Positions 1-9,176 are shown, counted from the stretch's first letter. The stretch is DNA of 64,000 bases from Acinetobacter piscicola (GCF_015218165.1 NZ_CP048659.1:1922001-1986000), one strand, 5' to 3'. Notes: generated from the letters alone by a model not told the origin. Made by a program: numbers and translations.

Positions 1-18
1 TTATGTTCGGAGAATTTT

Positions 19-348
19 ATGAACATTAATATGCTCATGCAGCAAGCTCAACGCATGCAAAAAGATATGGAAAACAATGTCAAAAAGGCAAAAGAAGAAC
101 TTGCTCAAACTGAGGTTCATGCCGAAGCGGGTGGTGGTTTAGTCAAAGTGACAATGACTTGTCGCAATGTGGTAAAACGTATTGAAATTAGTCCTGAACT
201 TTTACAAGACGATGCTGACATGATTGAAGATTTGATCGCTGCAGCAATGAATGATGCTGCACGTCAAGCAGAAGTCGTATCTGAAGCAAAAATGAAAGAA
301 GCAAATGCAGGCATGGGTTTACCACCAGGTCTTGCAGGCATGTTTTAA
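19..348 (+). CDS. ybaB: YbaB/EbfC family nucleoid-associated protein
   Basis: Small (109 aa) DNA-binding protein of the YbaB/EbfC family, which binds DNA as a dimer and helps organise the nucleoid. The sequence has the family's basic, helical N-terminus ([14 protein letters not shown]), a central [10 protein letters not shown] strand region and the Gly/Pro-rich C-terminus ending [10 protein letters not shown]. The ATG follows a CGGAGAA ribosome binding site. It lies 11 bp upstream of recR, the usual dnaX-ybaB-recR arrangement; dnaX would lie just outside the window. Confidence 0.95.
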   Translation: MNINMLMQQAQRMQKDMENNVKKAKEELAQTEVHAEAGGGLVKVTMTCRNVVKRIEISPELLQDDADMIEDLIAAAMNDAARQAEVVSEAKMKEANAGMGLPPGLAGMF

Positions 349-359
349 GGGTCACTTAG

Positions 360-956
360 GTGTTTAGTAACCGTTTTGATCAATTGGTACAAGCATTAAG
401 AATATTGCCCAGTGTTGGACCAAAGTCGGCACAGCGTATGGCATTGCATTTGATTATGAAAAATAAAGAAGGTGCTGTGGCTTTGGCATCTGCTTTAAAT
501 GAAGCGACGTCTTATATTCATGAGTGTAGTATTTGTCATTCTTTAACTGAACATGAAATTTGTGATATTTGTCAGTCTACAGAACGCAACGATCAAATCC
601 TTTGTGTGGTTGAGTCACCTGCGGATGTTATGGCAATAGAGCAAAGTGGCAGTTTTAAAGGGAAATATCACGTTTTAGGTGGGCATTTATCACCTTTAGA
701 TGGGATTGGACCTGAAGAAATAGGCATTTCTTATTTGGTACAAAGATTGGCAAATAACCCAATCCAAGAAGTGATTCTAGCGACCAATGCAACTGTTGAA
801 GGACAAGCAACAGCACACTATTTGGTAGAAGCAACCAAGCATTTAGGGATACAAATGACCCGTATTGCACAGGGTGTACCTCAAGGTGGTGAGCTTGAAT
901 ATGTCGACAGTCATACACTGAGTCAAGCTGTCCATAATCGGATGCAAATGAAATAA
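360..956 (+). CDS. recR: Recombination mediator RecR
   Basis: RecR of the RecFOR pathway, which loads RecA at single-strand gaps. 198 aa, full family length. It shows an N-terminal helix-hairpin-helix (LPSVGPKSAQR, residues 16-26), a four-cysteine zinc site (Cys56, Cys59, Cys68, Cys71) and a Toprim domain beginning around residue 80 (VVESPADV). The start is GTG, 11 bp after ybaB, so the two genes are probably cotranscribed. A hairpin with a T-run follows the stop. Confidence 0.96.
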   Translation: MFSNRFDQLVQALRILPSVGPKSAQRMALHLIMKNKEGAVALASALNEATSYIHECSICHSLTEHEICDICQSTERNDQILCVVESPADVMAIEQSGSFKGKYHVLGGHLSPLDGIGPEEIGISYLVQRLANNPIQEVILATNATVEGQATAHYLVEATKHLGIQMTRIAQGVPQGGELEYVDSHTLSQAVHNRMQMK

Positions 957-979
957 GCACATCATGTGCTTATTTTTTT
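952..979 (+). terminator. Rho-independent terminator after recR
   Basis: The inverted repeat AATAAGCACAT/ATGTGCTTATT is followed by seven T residues, directly after the recR stop codon. It should end the ybaB-recR transcript. Confidence 0.8.
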
Positions 980-1367
980 AAACTTGATTTAGGGTTTATT
1001 TTGTTTGGTTTGAATCTTGTGCAAATATGTATAGGTCAAGCGAATAATTAATCCATTTTTCATCAGGTTATGCTTTAAATATAAATATTTACAATTACGA
1101 TGCAGAATAGCTACTCAGAAAATGTAAATTTATGCCACGATGCAATTCAATCATGATAATGATTGTTTTCAAGTGATATTCAGATATAAATGGATTTATA
1201 TAGGAATTAAGTGTTAAAAACTATTTTTCAAATACATTTAGTGTATTGATATTGCTGAAAAATATAGCTTTTGTTGTAAATTACTTTAAAAATATTATAT
1301 TTATATTTTATATATTAAGGTAGAATCAACATTTTATTTAAATGTAACATCTTGACGCAAAACAGAC
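980..1367. other. AT-rich intergenic region before rnd
   Basis: 388 bp with no supportable gene. It contains a weak Fur-like match at 1155-1173 (GATAATGATTG core inside CAATCAT...ATGATTG dyad symmetry) and a small dyad, AATACA-TTTAG-TGTATT, near 1230. The rnd promoter is presumably in the last 80 bp, but no convincing -35/-10 pair stands out. Confidence 0.4.
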
Positions 1368-2198
1368 ATGTTTCAATTTATTCATCAGCAAAACGAACTC
1401 GACCATGTGATCCAATTAATGCGTCAGAGCTCTATTTATGGTCTCGACACTGAATTTATTAAAGTCGATACATTATGGCCAAAACTAGGCGTGTTCCAAA
1501 TTAATGTCTGTGATCAAGTGTTTTTACTTGATGGAACAACTTTAGATTTATCAGGTTTTTGGGCATCTATTTATCAGGCAGAGCAGAATGTATTTCATGC
1601 ATGCAGTGAAGATATTGATCTGATTTATCATTATTCTCAAAAAAATTGTTTAGAAAATGTCTTTGATACACAAGTGGCCATGTCATTTTTAGGACATGGT
1701 TTGCAAGTCAGTTATCAGTCTGCATTGAAAACAGTTTTGGATATTGAAATTGATAAAGATCAAACGCGTTCAGACTGGCTAGCACGTCCTTTAACGGGCA
1801 AGCAAATGGATTATGCTGCAAATGATGTATTATATATTATGCAATTAGCAGATGATTTAAAGCAGCAATTGAACCGTAAAAATATCTATAATTGCGTGGT
1901 TGAAGATTGTAAAAATCTCACTTATGAAATTGCACAAGAAACACCAAAAGATAAATTATATACAGACATTGGTAACTATCGTCATTCACGTAAACAATTG
2001 ATGCAATTACAACAATTAAGTTTGTGGCGTGAGGAATTGGCGAAAGCTTTAAATCAACCAAGAAGCTTTATTTTAAAAAATTCGACCATGCATGATTTGG
2101 TAGAAAAAAATCCGAAAAACAATTTCCAGTTGTCTCAAAGCAAAGATATTCGTCCACATATTGTGCGTGAACATGGAAAAACGATTTTAGATTTATTA

Positions 2199-2206
2199 AA
2201 ATTTTT
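2199..2206. repeat. Target-site duplication, left copy
   Basis: AAATTTTT immediately left of the insertion element; an identical copy is at 2995-3002. Eight bp fits the 8-9 bp typical of IS1-family insertion. Confidence 0.92.
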
Positions 2207-2994
2207 GGTGGTGTTTCAAAAAGTATGCTGACATTAAATGAAGCCATTATTGATGTAAAAAAAGGTTAAGTCGAAAGCTTTAAAATGGTTTTCAATCTTT
2301 TTTGAAAAATTACAACTCCTTCTAAAACCGCGCCTAATTCGATGCCTTATTTTGCAATTATTACCTTCAATACCTACAGTAAAAAATTTACCAATACTTT
2401 GCTTGCAGTTTTTAAAAGCAGTTATGAAACTGTCCCAATGATCACTTGCAATTCGGGTGTAGTGAATACCTAATTGTTTAAGCTTTGCCTTCAATCGTTG
2501 AACTGTAGCTAAGTCTCTTTTACCCCAAACATAAGCAACAATCTCACCTGTTTCTCGATGGTAGGCGTAAATAAGCCATTGTTTATTATTTTTATTTCCC
2601 ACAAAAGTCCAAAACTCATCAACTTCAAGAGACTCATAATGACTTTGTTTAGGCTGAATTTGGTAGGTCGATTCGGTTAAAGTACGTAAAACTTTACCGA
2701 TACTGATTCGCTCAACTTCAGCGATATCTCGTATACCACTACCTCTGACCATCAACTGTAATATTTTTCGAGTAATGCCTGAATGACATCCTAGATAGCT
2801 CAGAGCATGGTCACCAATAAACTGACGTTTACAGTCTTTGCACTGATAGTTTTGTTTCCCATCTACTTTGATGCCATTTTTCTTTATACTGTCACTGAGG
2901 CAGGTTGGACATTTGATTTCTAGAGTTATTCGCATTTCTCTATTTTATCAAAATTCAACCTGCTTTGTTTCAGCATACTTTTTGAAACACCACC
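2207..2994 (-). mobile_element. IS1-family insertion sequence (788 bp)
   Basis: The ends are perfect 25-bp inverted repeats (2207-2231 and 2970-2994; outermost bases GGTGGTGTTTC). They are flanked by an identical 8-bp duplication, AAATTTTT. The element carries one transposase gene on the minus strand and sits inside rnd, transcribed against it. Intact ends, an intact transposase and an undecayed target duplication suggest a recent insertion. Confidence 0.95.
2234..2935 (-). CDS. IS1-family transposase, single frame
   Basis: Transposase of 233 aa. The N-terminus has an InsA-like zinc-finger region (CPTC ... CKDC, residues about 9-36) and a helix-turn-helix region (GSGIRDIAEVERISIGKVLRTL). A DDE domain follows: LEVDEFWTFV carries the first acidic residue, ASDHWDSF the second, and GIEGNN-CKIRHRIRRG the Glu and basic C-terminal region. 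Classical IS1 makes InsAB' by a -1 frameshift between two frames; here the whole protein is in one continuous frame. The gene fills the element between the inverted repeats. Confidence 0.93.
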   Translation of the reverse strand: MRITLEIKCPTCLSDSIKKNGIKVDGKQNYQCKDCKRQFIGDHALSYLGCHSGITRKILQLMVRGSGIRDIAEVERISIGKVLRTLTESTYQIQPKQSHYESLEVDEFWTFVGNKNNKQWLIYAYHRETGEIVAYVWGKRDLATVQRLKAKLKQLGIHYTRIASDHWDSFITAFKNCKQSIGKFFTVGIEGNNCKIRHRIRRGFRRSCNFSKKIENHFKAFDLTFFYINNGFI

Positions 2995-3002
2995 AAATTT
3001 TT
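2995..3002. repeat. Target-site duplication, right copy
   Basis: AAATTTTT immediately right of the IS, identical to 2199-2206. The rnd reading frame resumes from here. Confidence 0.92.
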
Positions 3003-3362
3003 ACCTGATATGGATGAATGGCCATTACGTATAGCACGTCCAATCAAACATTCCTCACAGGAGGTTGCACAGACTGTGGAGAATTTAATTTTAAATGTCT
3101 CTACGGAAAAGCAAATTCCGAAAGAAGTCCTAATGCGTAAAAAATGGATGAATGCATTGTATCAGCACGTGGTTTTTCAACGTGATGAGCAGGATTTGCC
3201 CCGTTATTTATTGGGTTGGCGCTATGAGGCATTAACACAACCATTGCTTAAAATCTTGATGAATGACAAACAGTATCTTTCTATGCAAATGGAAGTTTTC
3301 CCATAAGCATATGTGGATTGAGTTAAAATAAATTGGTTAAAGAATTTACAAACAGCATAAAA

Positions 3363-3407
3363 TAACGACTGATGCGTTAACAAACACTAATGTATCGGTT
3401 GTTTTTT
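3363..3407 (+). terminator. Terminator after rnd
   Basis: The arms AACGACTGATGC and GTATCGGTTGTT pair with a few G-U wobbles and are followed by a run of T. An outer pair of arms (CAAACAGCATA around 3348 and TATGCTG-TGTTTG around 3411) could extend the stem. Confidence 0.65.
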
Positions 3408-3450
3408 TCATGTATGCTGTGTTTGAGTTTTAGTTACGCTGTTGAATAAA

Positions 3451-3756
3451 ATGCATTGTGATATTTATAAGTCGAGCAAAAAAGATGAAATGTATCTTTA
3501 TGTGGCTCGCCCCAATCATCCAAATGAAGCTGAAAATGCTGATCCACTTGACATTTTAGCTGAACCTTTGCGTGTTGCATTTGGTCGTGCAACGCATGTG
3601 ATGCATTTGGAATTAAGTGAATCTCGTAAGTTAGCGCGTGTGAATGTTTTACATGTGTTAGATTCATTACAAACAAAAGGTTTCTTTATTCAAATGCCGC
3701 CAGAAGGTTTAATTAACCCAAATGCGGTTGAACCAGAGGGATTACGCGGTGCTTGA
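3451..3756 (+). CDS. ycgL: YcgL domain-containing protein
   Basis: A small conserved gammaproteobacterial protein of the YcgL family, with no established biochemical function. The N-terminus [16 protein letters not shown] is the family hallmark, followed by a [14 protein letters not shown] segment. I chose the ATG at 3451 (101 aa) over an in-frame TTG at 3442, because family members begin just before the CxIYKSSK motif. Its 3' end overlaps the next gene by 8 bp. Confidence 0.85.
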   Translation: MHCDIYKSSKKDEMYLYVARPNHPNEAENADPLDILAEPLRVAFGRATHVMHLELSESRKLARVNVLHVLDSLQTKGFFIQMPPEGLINPNAVEPEGLRGA

Positions 3757-4165
3757 GCAGTTATCAGGAATATGGGCAAACTTCCTCAACCTATTTGATT
3801 CTATACCAGAAGACAATATTGCGATCACCGTCTATATTCTTGGGACACTGATTATTTTAAGGTGTTGGTATTCGATTGCAAAACGTCTACCTTCACCCCT
3901 GGGTGGGATTACATGGATTATTGTATTTGCTGTTATTGCAACGCCTACCATTTCAGAAGGACCTAATTCTGCAATTGCACCTGCATTTTTTGGATTGCTT
4001 TTTGGGATACTCACTAAAGATTCTCCATTAATTTGGTCAAATGTTGCACTGATTGTTTTTGTCATCGGTATCGGCTTAGTGCTCGGCTTTTTTTGGTCGA
4101 AATACCAAGCAAATAAAAATTCAATGCAAAAAACAACGTCAGCGAAAAACACCTCACCACTTTAA
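3749..4165 (+). CDS. Small membrane protein of unknown function
   Basis: About 138 aa with three probable membrane segments: [34 protein letters not shown] and [19 protein letters not shown]. The last is followed by a Lys-rich cytoplasmic tail. An ATG at 3722 would overlap ycgL by 35 bp without a ribosome site. The GTG at 3749 has AGAGGG eight bases upstream and is preferred. It sits between ycgL and the MoxR ATPase gene with short spacing and is likely cotranscribed. I do not recognise the family. Confidence 0.7.
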   Translation: MLEQLSGIWANFLNLFDSIPEDNIAITVYILGTLIILRCWYSIAKRLPSPLGGITWIIVFAVIATPTISEGPNSAIAPAFFGLLFGILTKDSPLIWSNVALIVFVIGIGLVLGFFWSKYQANKNSMQKTTSAKNTSPL

Positions 4166-4185
4166 ATAAAAAATAAAGGTTCATT

Positions 4186-5037
4186 ATGTCTGTGGAAGCA
4201 CAACAATTTACAGGGACAGCGCAATATATTGCGACTGATAGTTTGAAACTTGCAGTCAAAGCAGCACGTGCGTTGCAAAAACCACTTTTGGTGAAAGGTG
4301 AACCGGGTACAGGGAAAACCTTATTGGCTGAGCAAGTGGCTGAGAGTTTAGGTCTTAAACTCATTACTTGGCATATTAAGTCGACCACCAAAGCGCAGCA
4401 AGGTTTATATGAATATGATGCTGTATCACGTCTGCGTGATAGTCAACTCGGGGATGACCGTGTTTATGACATCAAAAACTATATTAAACCCGGTAAGTTG
4501 TGGGAAGCTTTTACCAGTGAAGAACGCTGTGTTTTATTGATTGATGAAATTGATAAAGCAGATATCGAATTTCCAAATGACTTGTTGCATGAACTCGACA
4601 AAATGTCGTTCTTTGTTTATGAAACAGGGGAAACGATTACAGCAACTCAACGTCCGATTGTAATCATTACTTCAAATAATGAAAAAGAACTTCCAGATGC
4701 ATTCTTGCGTCGTTGTTTCTTCCATTATATTGAATTCCCTGATGAAGCAACCATGCGTGAAATTATTGCAGTGCATTTCCCGAAAATTTCATCGACTTTG
4801 GTGACTGAAGCTTTACAAGTTTTCTTTAAATTACGTCAAGTGCCTGGTTTGAAAAAACCACCTTCAACGTCTGAGTTGATTGATTGGTTAAGTTTGCTCA
4901 TGGCAGATGATATGCCAGAAGATGTATTGCGTAATCATGATAAATCGAAAGCCATTCCACCTTTATATGGTGCGCTGATTAAAAACGAACAAGATGTGCA
5001 ATTGCTTGAACGTTTAGCCTTTATGTCGCGTCGTTAA
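4186..5037 (+). CDS. MoxR-type AAA+ ATPase
   Basis: Cytoplasmic AAA+ ATPase of 283 aa. It has a Walker A (GEPGTGKT, residues 38-45), a Walker B (CVLLIDEIDKAD), a sensor region (IVIITSNNEKELPDAFLRRCFF with an arginine finger) and the C-terminal MoxR helical bundle. MoxR ATPases act as chaperones with VWA-domain partners, often in maturing metal-dependent enzymes. The partner gene follows after 15 bp, so they form a two-gene unit. The substrate cannot be read from the sequence. Confidence 0.93.
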   Translation: MSVEAQQFTGTAQYIATDSLKLAVKAARALQKPLLVKGEPGTGKTLLAEQVAESLGLKLITWHIKSTTKAQQGLYEYDAVSRLRDSQLGDDRVYDIKNYIKPGKLWEAFTSEERCVLLIDEIDKADIEFPNDLLHELDKMSFFVYETGETITATQRPIVIITSNNEKELPDAFLRRCFFHYIEFPDEATMREIIAVHFPKISSTLVTEALQVFFKLRQVPGLKKPPSTSELIDWLSLLMADDMPEDVLRNHDKSKAIPPLYGALIKNEQDVQLLERLAFMSRR

Positions 5038-5052
5038 TAGGGGGATCGCCAA

Positions 5053-6240
5053 ATGTTTGTGCGATTATTTTATACCCTACGAAAATATGGTGTTCCTGTC
5101 TCAACACGTGAATTGATTGATCTCAATCAAGCCATTGCGGCAGGTCTCGTCTTTGCCAATCAAGATGATTTTTATCAACTCGTGAAAACAGTCATGGTCA
5201 AAGATGAGCGATTCTTTGATAAGTTTGATCGTGCAATGAAGGATTATTTCGAGGGGATTCAAACCTTTGATATCGATGATTTGCTGAGTAAAGTTCAAAA
5301 TTTACCGAAAGATTGGTTTGATTTAGAACTGCTTGAAAAGCATTTAACACCTGAACAACGTGCGGAGTTGATGAAAGCGGGTTCATTAGAAGAATTGATG
5401 AAAATGCTAGAAGAGCGTTTACGCGAACAGCATAAAAAACATCAAGGTGGTAACCGCATGGTGGGTACAGGCGGTACATCACCGTTTGGTGCATTTGGGG
5501 ATCATCCCGAAGGTGTGCGGATTGGTGGTCCAAGTCGGAAAAACTCAGCCGTTAAGGTATGGGAGCAGCGTAAATATCAAAATTTGGATGATGAACAAAT
5601 CTTAGGTACACGTCAAATGCAAATGGCTTTGCGTCGTCTACGGAAATTTGCTCGTCAAGGTGCAGCTGAAGAACTGGATATTAACAGTACCATTTATGAA
5701 ACTGCTAAACAGGGGATTTTAGATGTGCAAATGATCCCTGAGCGCCGTAATCGCATCAAAGTGTTAATGCTGTTTGATGTCGGTGGATCGATGGATTCTC
5801 ATATTGCACAGTGTGAAAAACTATTTAGTGCTGCTAAAACTGAGTTTAAAACGCTGGAATATTTTTATTTCCATAACTGTTTATATGATTATGTATGGAA
5901 AGATAATTTTCGCCGTTCATCTACTAAAATGAATACATGGGATTTATTGAATACCTATGGCAAGGATTATCGTGTCATCGTGGTAGGTGATGCCAGTATG
6001 GCACCTTATGAGTTGAAGTCAGTAGGTGGTTCGGTTGAGTATATGAATGATGAGGCAGGCGATGTATGGTTACGCCGCTTACGTAATCATTTTGAAAAAA
6101 CGGCGTGGCTCAATCCAGAACAAGAAAATTATTGGCATTATACGCAAACGATTGGTTGGATTAAGCAAATCTTTGATGATCATATGTATCCAATGACTTT
6201 GAAGGGTATTGAAGATTTGACGAAATACTTATCCCGTTAG
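5053..6240 (+). CDS. VWA-domain protein, partner of the MoxR ATPase
   Basis: 395 aa, CoxE-like VWA protein. The N-terminal half is helical (FVRLFYTLRKYGVPVSTRELIDLN), and the C-terminal half is a von Willebrand A fold with a MIDAS-like site at Asp242 reading DVGGSMDS. The canonical form is DxSxS; Gly in place of the first Ser is what the sequence shows. A basic Gly-rich linker (residues about 130-160) separates the halves. Adjacency to the MoxR gene supports a chaperone pair. Confidence 0.88.
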   Translation: MFVRLFYTLRKYGVPVSTRELIDLNQAIAAGLVFANQDDFYQLVKTVMVKDERFFDKFDRAMKDYFEGIQTFDIDDLLSKVQNLPKDWFDLELLEKHLTPEQRAELMKAGSLEELMKMLEERLREQHKKHQGGNRMVGTGGTSPFGAFGDHPEGVRIGGPSRKNSAVKVWEQRKYQNLDDEQILGTRQMQMALRRLRKFARQGAAEELDINSTIYETAKQGILDVQMIPERRNRIKVLMLFDVGGSMDSHIAQCEKLFSAAKTEFKTLEYFYFHNCLYDYVWKDNFRRSSTKMNTWDLLNTYGKDYRVIVVGDASMAPYELKSVGGSVEYMNDEAGDVWLRRLRNHFEKTAWLNPEQENYWHYTQTIGWIKQIFDDHMYPMTLKGIEDLTKYLSR

Positions 6241-6301
6241 TTATAAAAAATATTTATAATTTCTGTTTGAATTGAAACTGATTGATGATCTGAGGAATGA
6301 A

Positions 6302-7510
6302 ATGACACATCAAATAAATGGCATTGCTTTACCCAATGAAGATGGCTTTTTTGGTGAATACGGCGGTCAATTTATTCCACCCCATTTAAAACAAGCGATG
6401 GATGAAATTAATGTGGCGTATGAAGAAATTCGTCACACGGCTGAATTTCAAAATGAACTTGCTGATTTATTTGCGAATTATGTAGGTCGCCCAAGCCCTT
6501 TATTTCACGCGAAGCGTTTGTCTGATCAAATTGGCGGCGCACAGATTTACTTAAAGCGTGAGGATTTAAACCATACAGGCGCACACAAAATTAACCATTG
6601 TTTAGGTGAGGCTTTGCTTGCTAAATATATGGGTAAAAGCAAAGTGATTGCTGAAACAGGTGCAGGACAGCATGGTGTGGCTTTGGCAACTGCGTGTGCT
6701 TTAGTCGGGATTCCATGTGAAATTCATATGGGACAAGTGGATATTGAAAAAGAGCATCCAAACGTTGTTAAAATGAAAATTTTAGGCGCAAACCTGATTT
6801 CGGTAACTCGTGGTACAGCAACGTTAAAAGATGCGGTAGATAGTGCTTTTGAAGAATATTTAAAAGATCCGAAAAATTTCATTTATGCCATTGGTTCAGT
6901 AGTTGGTCCACATCCATTTCCAAAAATGGTACGTGATTTCCAAGCGATTATTGGTGATGAAATTAAAGTTCAAACCAATGCACGTTTTGGTACAAATCCT
7001 GACTATGTCGTGGCTTGTGTTGGTGGTGGTTCAAATGCAATGGGCGCATTCACTGCATTTTTAAATGAAGAAAATGTTAAATTGGTCGGAGTTGAGCCAG
7101 CAGGTCATGGCTTAGATACAGATATGCATTCGGCAACATTAACTTTAGGTAAACCAAGCCAGTTGCATGGTATGGCATGTTATGTGTTAGAGGATGAACA
7201 GGGTGAGCCTTTACCTGTACATTCAATTGCTTCAGGTTTGGACTATCCTGGCGTAGGTCCACAGCACAGCTTTTTAAAAGATTTAGGGCGTGTGGAATAT
7301 TCCACAGCAACAGATCAAGAATGTTTAGATGCATTTATGACTTTGTCTCGTGTTGAAGGGATTGTGCCTGCTTTAGAAAGCTCACATGCAGTCGCTTGGG
7401 CAATACGTGAAGCTGCAAAAATGCCAAAAGATGTAAAAATTGTTGTCAATTTATCAGGTCGTGGCGATAAAGACGCAGACTTTGTTGCAGGGAAATTAGG
7501 TTTACACTAA
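6302..7510 (+). CDS. trpB: Tryptophan synthase beta chain-type PLP enzyme
   Basis: 402 aa, the length of TrpB, which condenses indole and serine to tryptophan. Lys96 in HTGAHKIN is the PLP-binding lysine. [22 protein letters not shown] and [12 protein letters not shown] are conserved. The ATG at 6302 has GAGG upstream and is preferred to the TTG at 6272. It is not next to trpA or trpF here, and the COMM region is unusual: [12 protein letters not shown] where enteric TrpB has VERQSPNVFRMR, so two Arg positions are Lys. It may be the housekeeping TrpB or a standalone paralogue. Confidence 0.82.
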   Translation: MTHQINGIALPNEDGFFGEYGGQFIPPHLKQAMDEINVAYEEIRHTAEFQNELADLFANYVGRPSPLFHAKRLSDQIGGAQIYLKREDLNHTGAHKINHCLGEALLAKYMGKSKVIAETGAGQHGVALATACALVGIPCEIHMGQVDIEKEHPNVVKMKILGANLISVTRGTATLKDAVDSAFEEYLKDPKNFIYAIGSVVGPHPFPKMVRDFQAIIGDEIKVQTNARFGTNPDYVVACVGGGSNAMGAFTAFLNEENVKLVGVEPAGHGLDTDMHSATLTLGKPSQLHGMACYVLEDEQGEPLPVHSIASGLDYPGVGPQHSFLKDLGRVEYSTATDQECLDAFMTLSRVEGIVPALESSHAVAWAIREAAKMPKDVKIVVNLSGRGDKDADFVAGKLGLH

Positions 7511-7529
7511 TTTTTACAGTTGATGCCAT

Positions 7530-7557
7530 AAAAAACCTAGCTTAAGCTAGGTTTTTT
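7530..7557. terminator. Bidirectional terminator between trpB and the CBS gene
   Basis: A perfect palindrome, AAAAAACCTAG-CTTAAG-CTAGGTTTTTT, lies between two converging genes. It has a T-run on both strands. Confidence 0.85.
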
Positions 7558-7572
7558 ATTACGATTTAAAAA

Positions 7573-8007
7573 TTAACCTGAAATATATTGTCTTAATTGT
7601 TCGATCAGTTGTCGTTGATCTTCCATCGTTGCTTTTACAAGGTCACCAATAGAAACAAAACCGATTAATTCATCATTTTCAATCACAGGCAAATGACGTA
7701 AATGGCGATCGGTCATTAGACCTAGACATTCTTCTACCGTGTTATTACGTGTTACAGAAATCACTTTTGGTGTCATAATCTCTGCCACAGTGGTATGGTC
7801 AGAAGTACGTTGCATCAAAGCAATTTTACGCGTGTAATCACGTTCAGATAAGATGCCCACCACCTTTGTGTTTTCGGTAACCACTAATGCGCCAATGCCT
7901 TTATTTGCCATAATGGTAATGGCTTGCAAGACGGTATGTTCAGGCGAAATTGTAAAAATTTCTTGACCTATTTTATTATGAATCACTTGAGCAACTGTGG
8001 TCATCAT
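7573..8007 (-). CDS. CBS-domain protein
   Basis: 144 aa made almost entirely of a tandem CBS pair (Bateman module). The first CBS has VLQAITIMANKGIGALVV ... VVGILSERDYTRKI. The second has TVEECLGLMTDRHLRHLPVIENDELIGFVSIGDLVKA. Such stand-alone modules usually bind adenine nucleotides and act as energy sensors or regulators. No catalytic domain is present and the partner is unknown. Confidence 0.9.
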   Translation of the reverse strand: MMTTVAQVIHNKIGQEIFTISPEHTVLQAITIMANKGIGALVVTENTKVVGILSERDYTRKIALMQRTSDHTTVAEIMTPKVISVTRNNTVEECLGLMTDRHLRHLPVIENDELIGFVSIGDLVKATMEDQRQLIEQLRQYISG

Positions 8008-8190
8008 TATTTTCCTTTTCGTTTTTATTGCACTCTTTTAACTTAGCTTTATTTTAAAAGAATGCAAATACTTTCTTATGACAATTGCAGAAAAAAACAA
8101 TAGTTTGTTTAATCTTTCGTCAGGAAAAGCTTAAATTACAGATGATGGGCGCAAAATAAAAATTTTGAGTGCGAGGGGAAAGAAAATATT

Positions 8191-8216
8191 CATGCAATTT
8201 AAAATTAAATTGCATG
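8191..8216. repeat. Perfect 26-bp palindrome at the 3' end of the DUF2750-like gene
   Basis: The arms CATGCAATTTAA and TTAAATTGCATG flank a central AA, and a further copy of AAATTGCATG follows at about 8218. The palindrome overlaps the stop codon of the minus-strand gene. It may act as a terminator or mRNA 3' end, although the following T-tract is interrupted. Confidence 0.6.
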
Positions 8217-8582
8217 AAATTGCATGGAATTATGAAAGAAAAAATGGTGCATTTGTAGCGTTGAAAGTTTGAATTTGCGACCTGATGAATTGAATAAAGC
8301 AGGTTTGACATTCAATCGTGTTAGGGTTGGTAGTAATGCTTCTTGAAAGTCTTTCGGTGTGATTTTCTTTGGGGTGTATTGTGGCCAATGTAAGCTAGCA
8401 TATTGATATGCTTGCAAAGAATTTAACCAAAATGGAAAGAATATATCATTTTTGTCGGTCTTCATTGCCCAACCTTGATGATATAAGCCCCATAAAACAC
8501 CACAGTACATCAGAGATTTAAGAATAGAAAGTTTAATTGTCAGTTCTTTAGAAATTGGTTGAAGAAGGATGTATTTTTTCAT
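8205..8582 (-). CDS. DUF2750-like protein
   Basis: About 125 aa from the ATG at 8582 (MKKYILLQ); an in-frame start 24 bp further out is less likely. The core GVLWGLYHQGWAM ... FFPFWLNSLQAYQYA ... PKKITPKDFQEALLPTL has the spacing of DUF2750 proteins: GW-A start, a PLW-like strand, then an acidic or amphipathic helix and LLP-L. Function of that family is unknown. Expressed alone, on the minus strand. Confidence 0.6.
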   Translation of the reverse strand: MKKYILLQPISKELTIKLSILKSLMYCGVLWGLYHQGWAMKTDKNDIFFPFWLNSLQAYQYASLHWPQYTPKKITPKDFQEALLPTLTRLNVKPALFNSSGRKFKLSTLQMHHFFFHNSMQFHAI

Positions 8583-8690
8583 GATAAACAATCGAGTTTG
8601 ATACAAGACTATTGTAAGTGATTCGGCTGTTCTTTTGATGTAAGCTTGCTGTTAATTCGTAAACAAATATAAATAAAAAGGGGTGGCATT

Positions 8691-8716
8691 AAAAAACGCC
8701 ACCTAAGTGACGTTTT
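8691..8716 (-). terminator. Terminator after the Sel1-like gene
   Basis: Read on the minus strand, AAAACGTCAC-TTAG-GTGGCGTTTTTT forms a stem with one G-U pair and a T-run, immediately after the Sel1-like stop codon. Confidence 0.75.
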
Positions 8717-8717
8717 G

Positions 8718-8951
8718 TTATGCTTGCATTGTGGCTAATTTTTGCCAATATTGTGCTTTTAAAGAATCACGTTCTACACGGAAACCTTGGAAATAAAGTT
8801 CTGCTAAGAACATTGCTGCTTTACCATGACCAGCTTTTGCTGCGTCTTCTAACTGTTTTACTGCATCTACAAAGTTCATTTCTGAATGGATCGTATTTAC
8901 CGCATTTGCATAAACATGTTCTAAGTCATGTTGAGAAAGTTGATGAATCAT
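8718..8951 (-). CDS. Short Sel1-like repeat protein
   Basis: 77 aa from the ATG at 8951, which has AAGGAG upstream; a longer in-frame start at 9011 lacks this. It contains one clear Sel1/TPR-like repeat (AVKQLEDAAKAGHGKAAMFLAELYFQG) followed by half of another (VERDSLKAQYWQKLA). Sel1 repeats mediate protein-protein contacts. No signal peptide is visible, so it is likely cytoplasmic. Confidence 0.8.
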   Translation of the reverse strand: MIHQLSQHDLEHVYANAVNTIHSEMNFVDAVKQLEDAAKAGHGKAAMFLAELYFQGFRVERDSLKAQYWQKLATMQA

Positions 8952-9176
8952 ATATAACTCCTTATTGTAATTATGATCATTAAGACCTCCCATGAGGTCT
9001 TTTACTAACACTACTAATTTAACTTCTCTTTATTAAACTAATATTACATTTTACTTAACTTGTCAACTATTTTGAGACACTAGATCGTATGGTTTATGAT
9101 TACATGATTAAACAATAATCAAAAACAATTTTTATTAAAATCTATATAAGGAAGACGACTAAAAAGGAGAACAAAT

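Larger units (their letters stand above)
1368..3306 (+). pseudogene. rnd: rnd (ribonuclease D), interrupted by an IS element
   Basis: RNase D is a DEDD-family 3'-5' exoribonuclease that trims tRNA and other stable RNAs. The 5' part (1368-2206) encodes the exonuclease domain, with the first DxE motif at Asp27/Glu29 (GLDTEF) and a later NDVLYIMQL segment. The 3' part resumes at 3003 (LPDMDEWPLRIARP...), so removing the insertion and one copy of the 8-bp duplication restores a 380-codon frame. The interrupted frame gains seven IS-encoded residues and stops at 2231, losing about 100 C-terminal residues including much of the HRDC region. The nuclease core is intact, but stability and RNA binding are doubtful. 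Loss of function is inferred. Confidence 0.93.

Noticed and set aside
1155..1173. Fur-like GATAATGAT sequence
   Set aside because: Only the left half matches well (about 12 of 19), and it is 200 bp from the nearest start codon, so it is kept as a note, not a site.
3434..3676. 80-codon minus-strand open frame
   Set aside because: It lies wholly inside ycgL in another frame and has no ribosome site or family resemblance.
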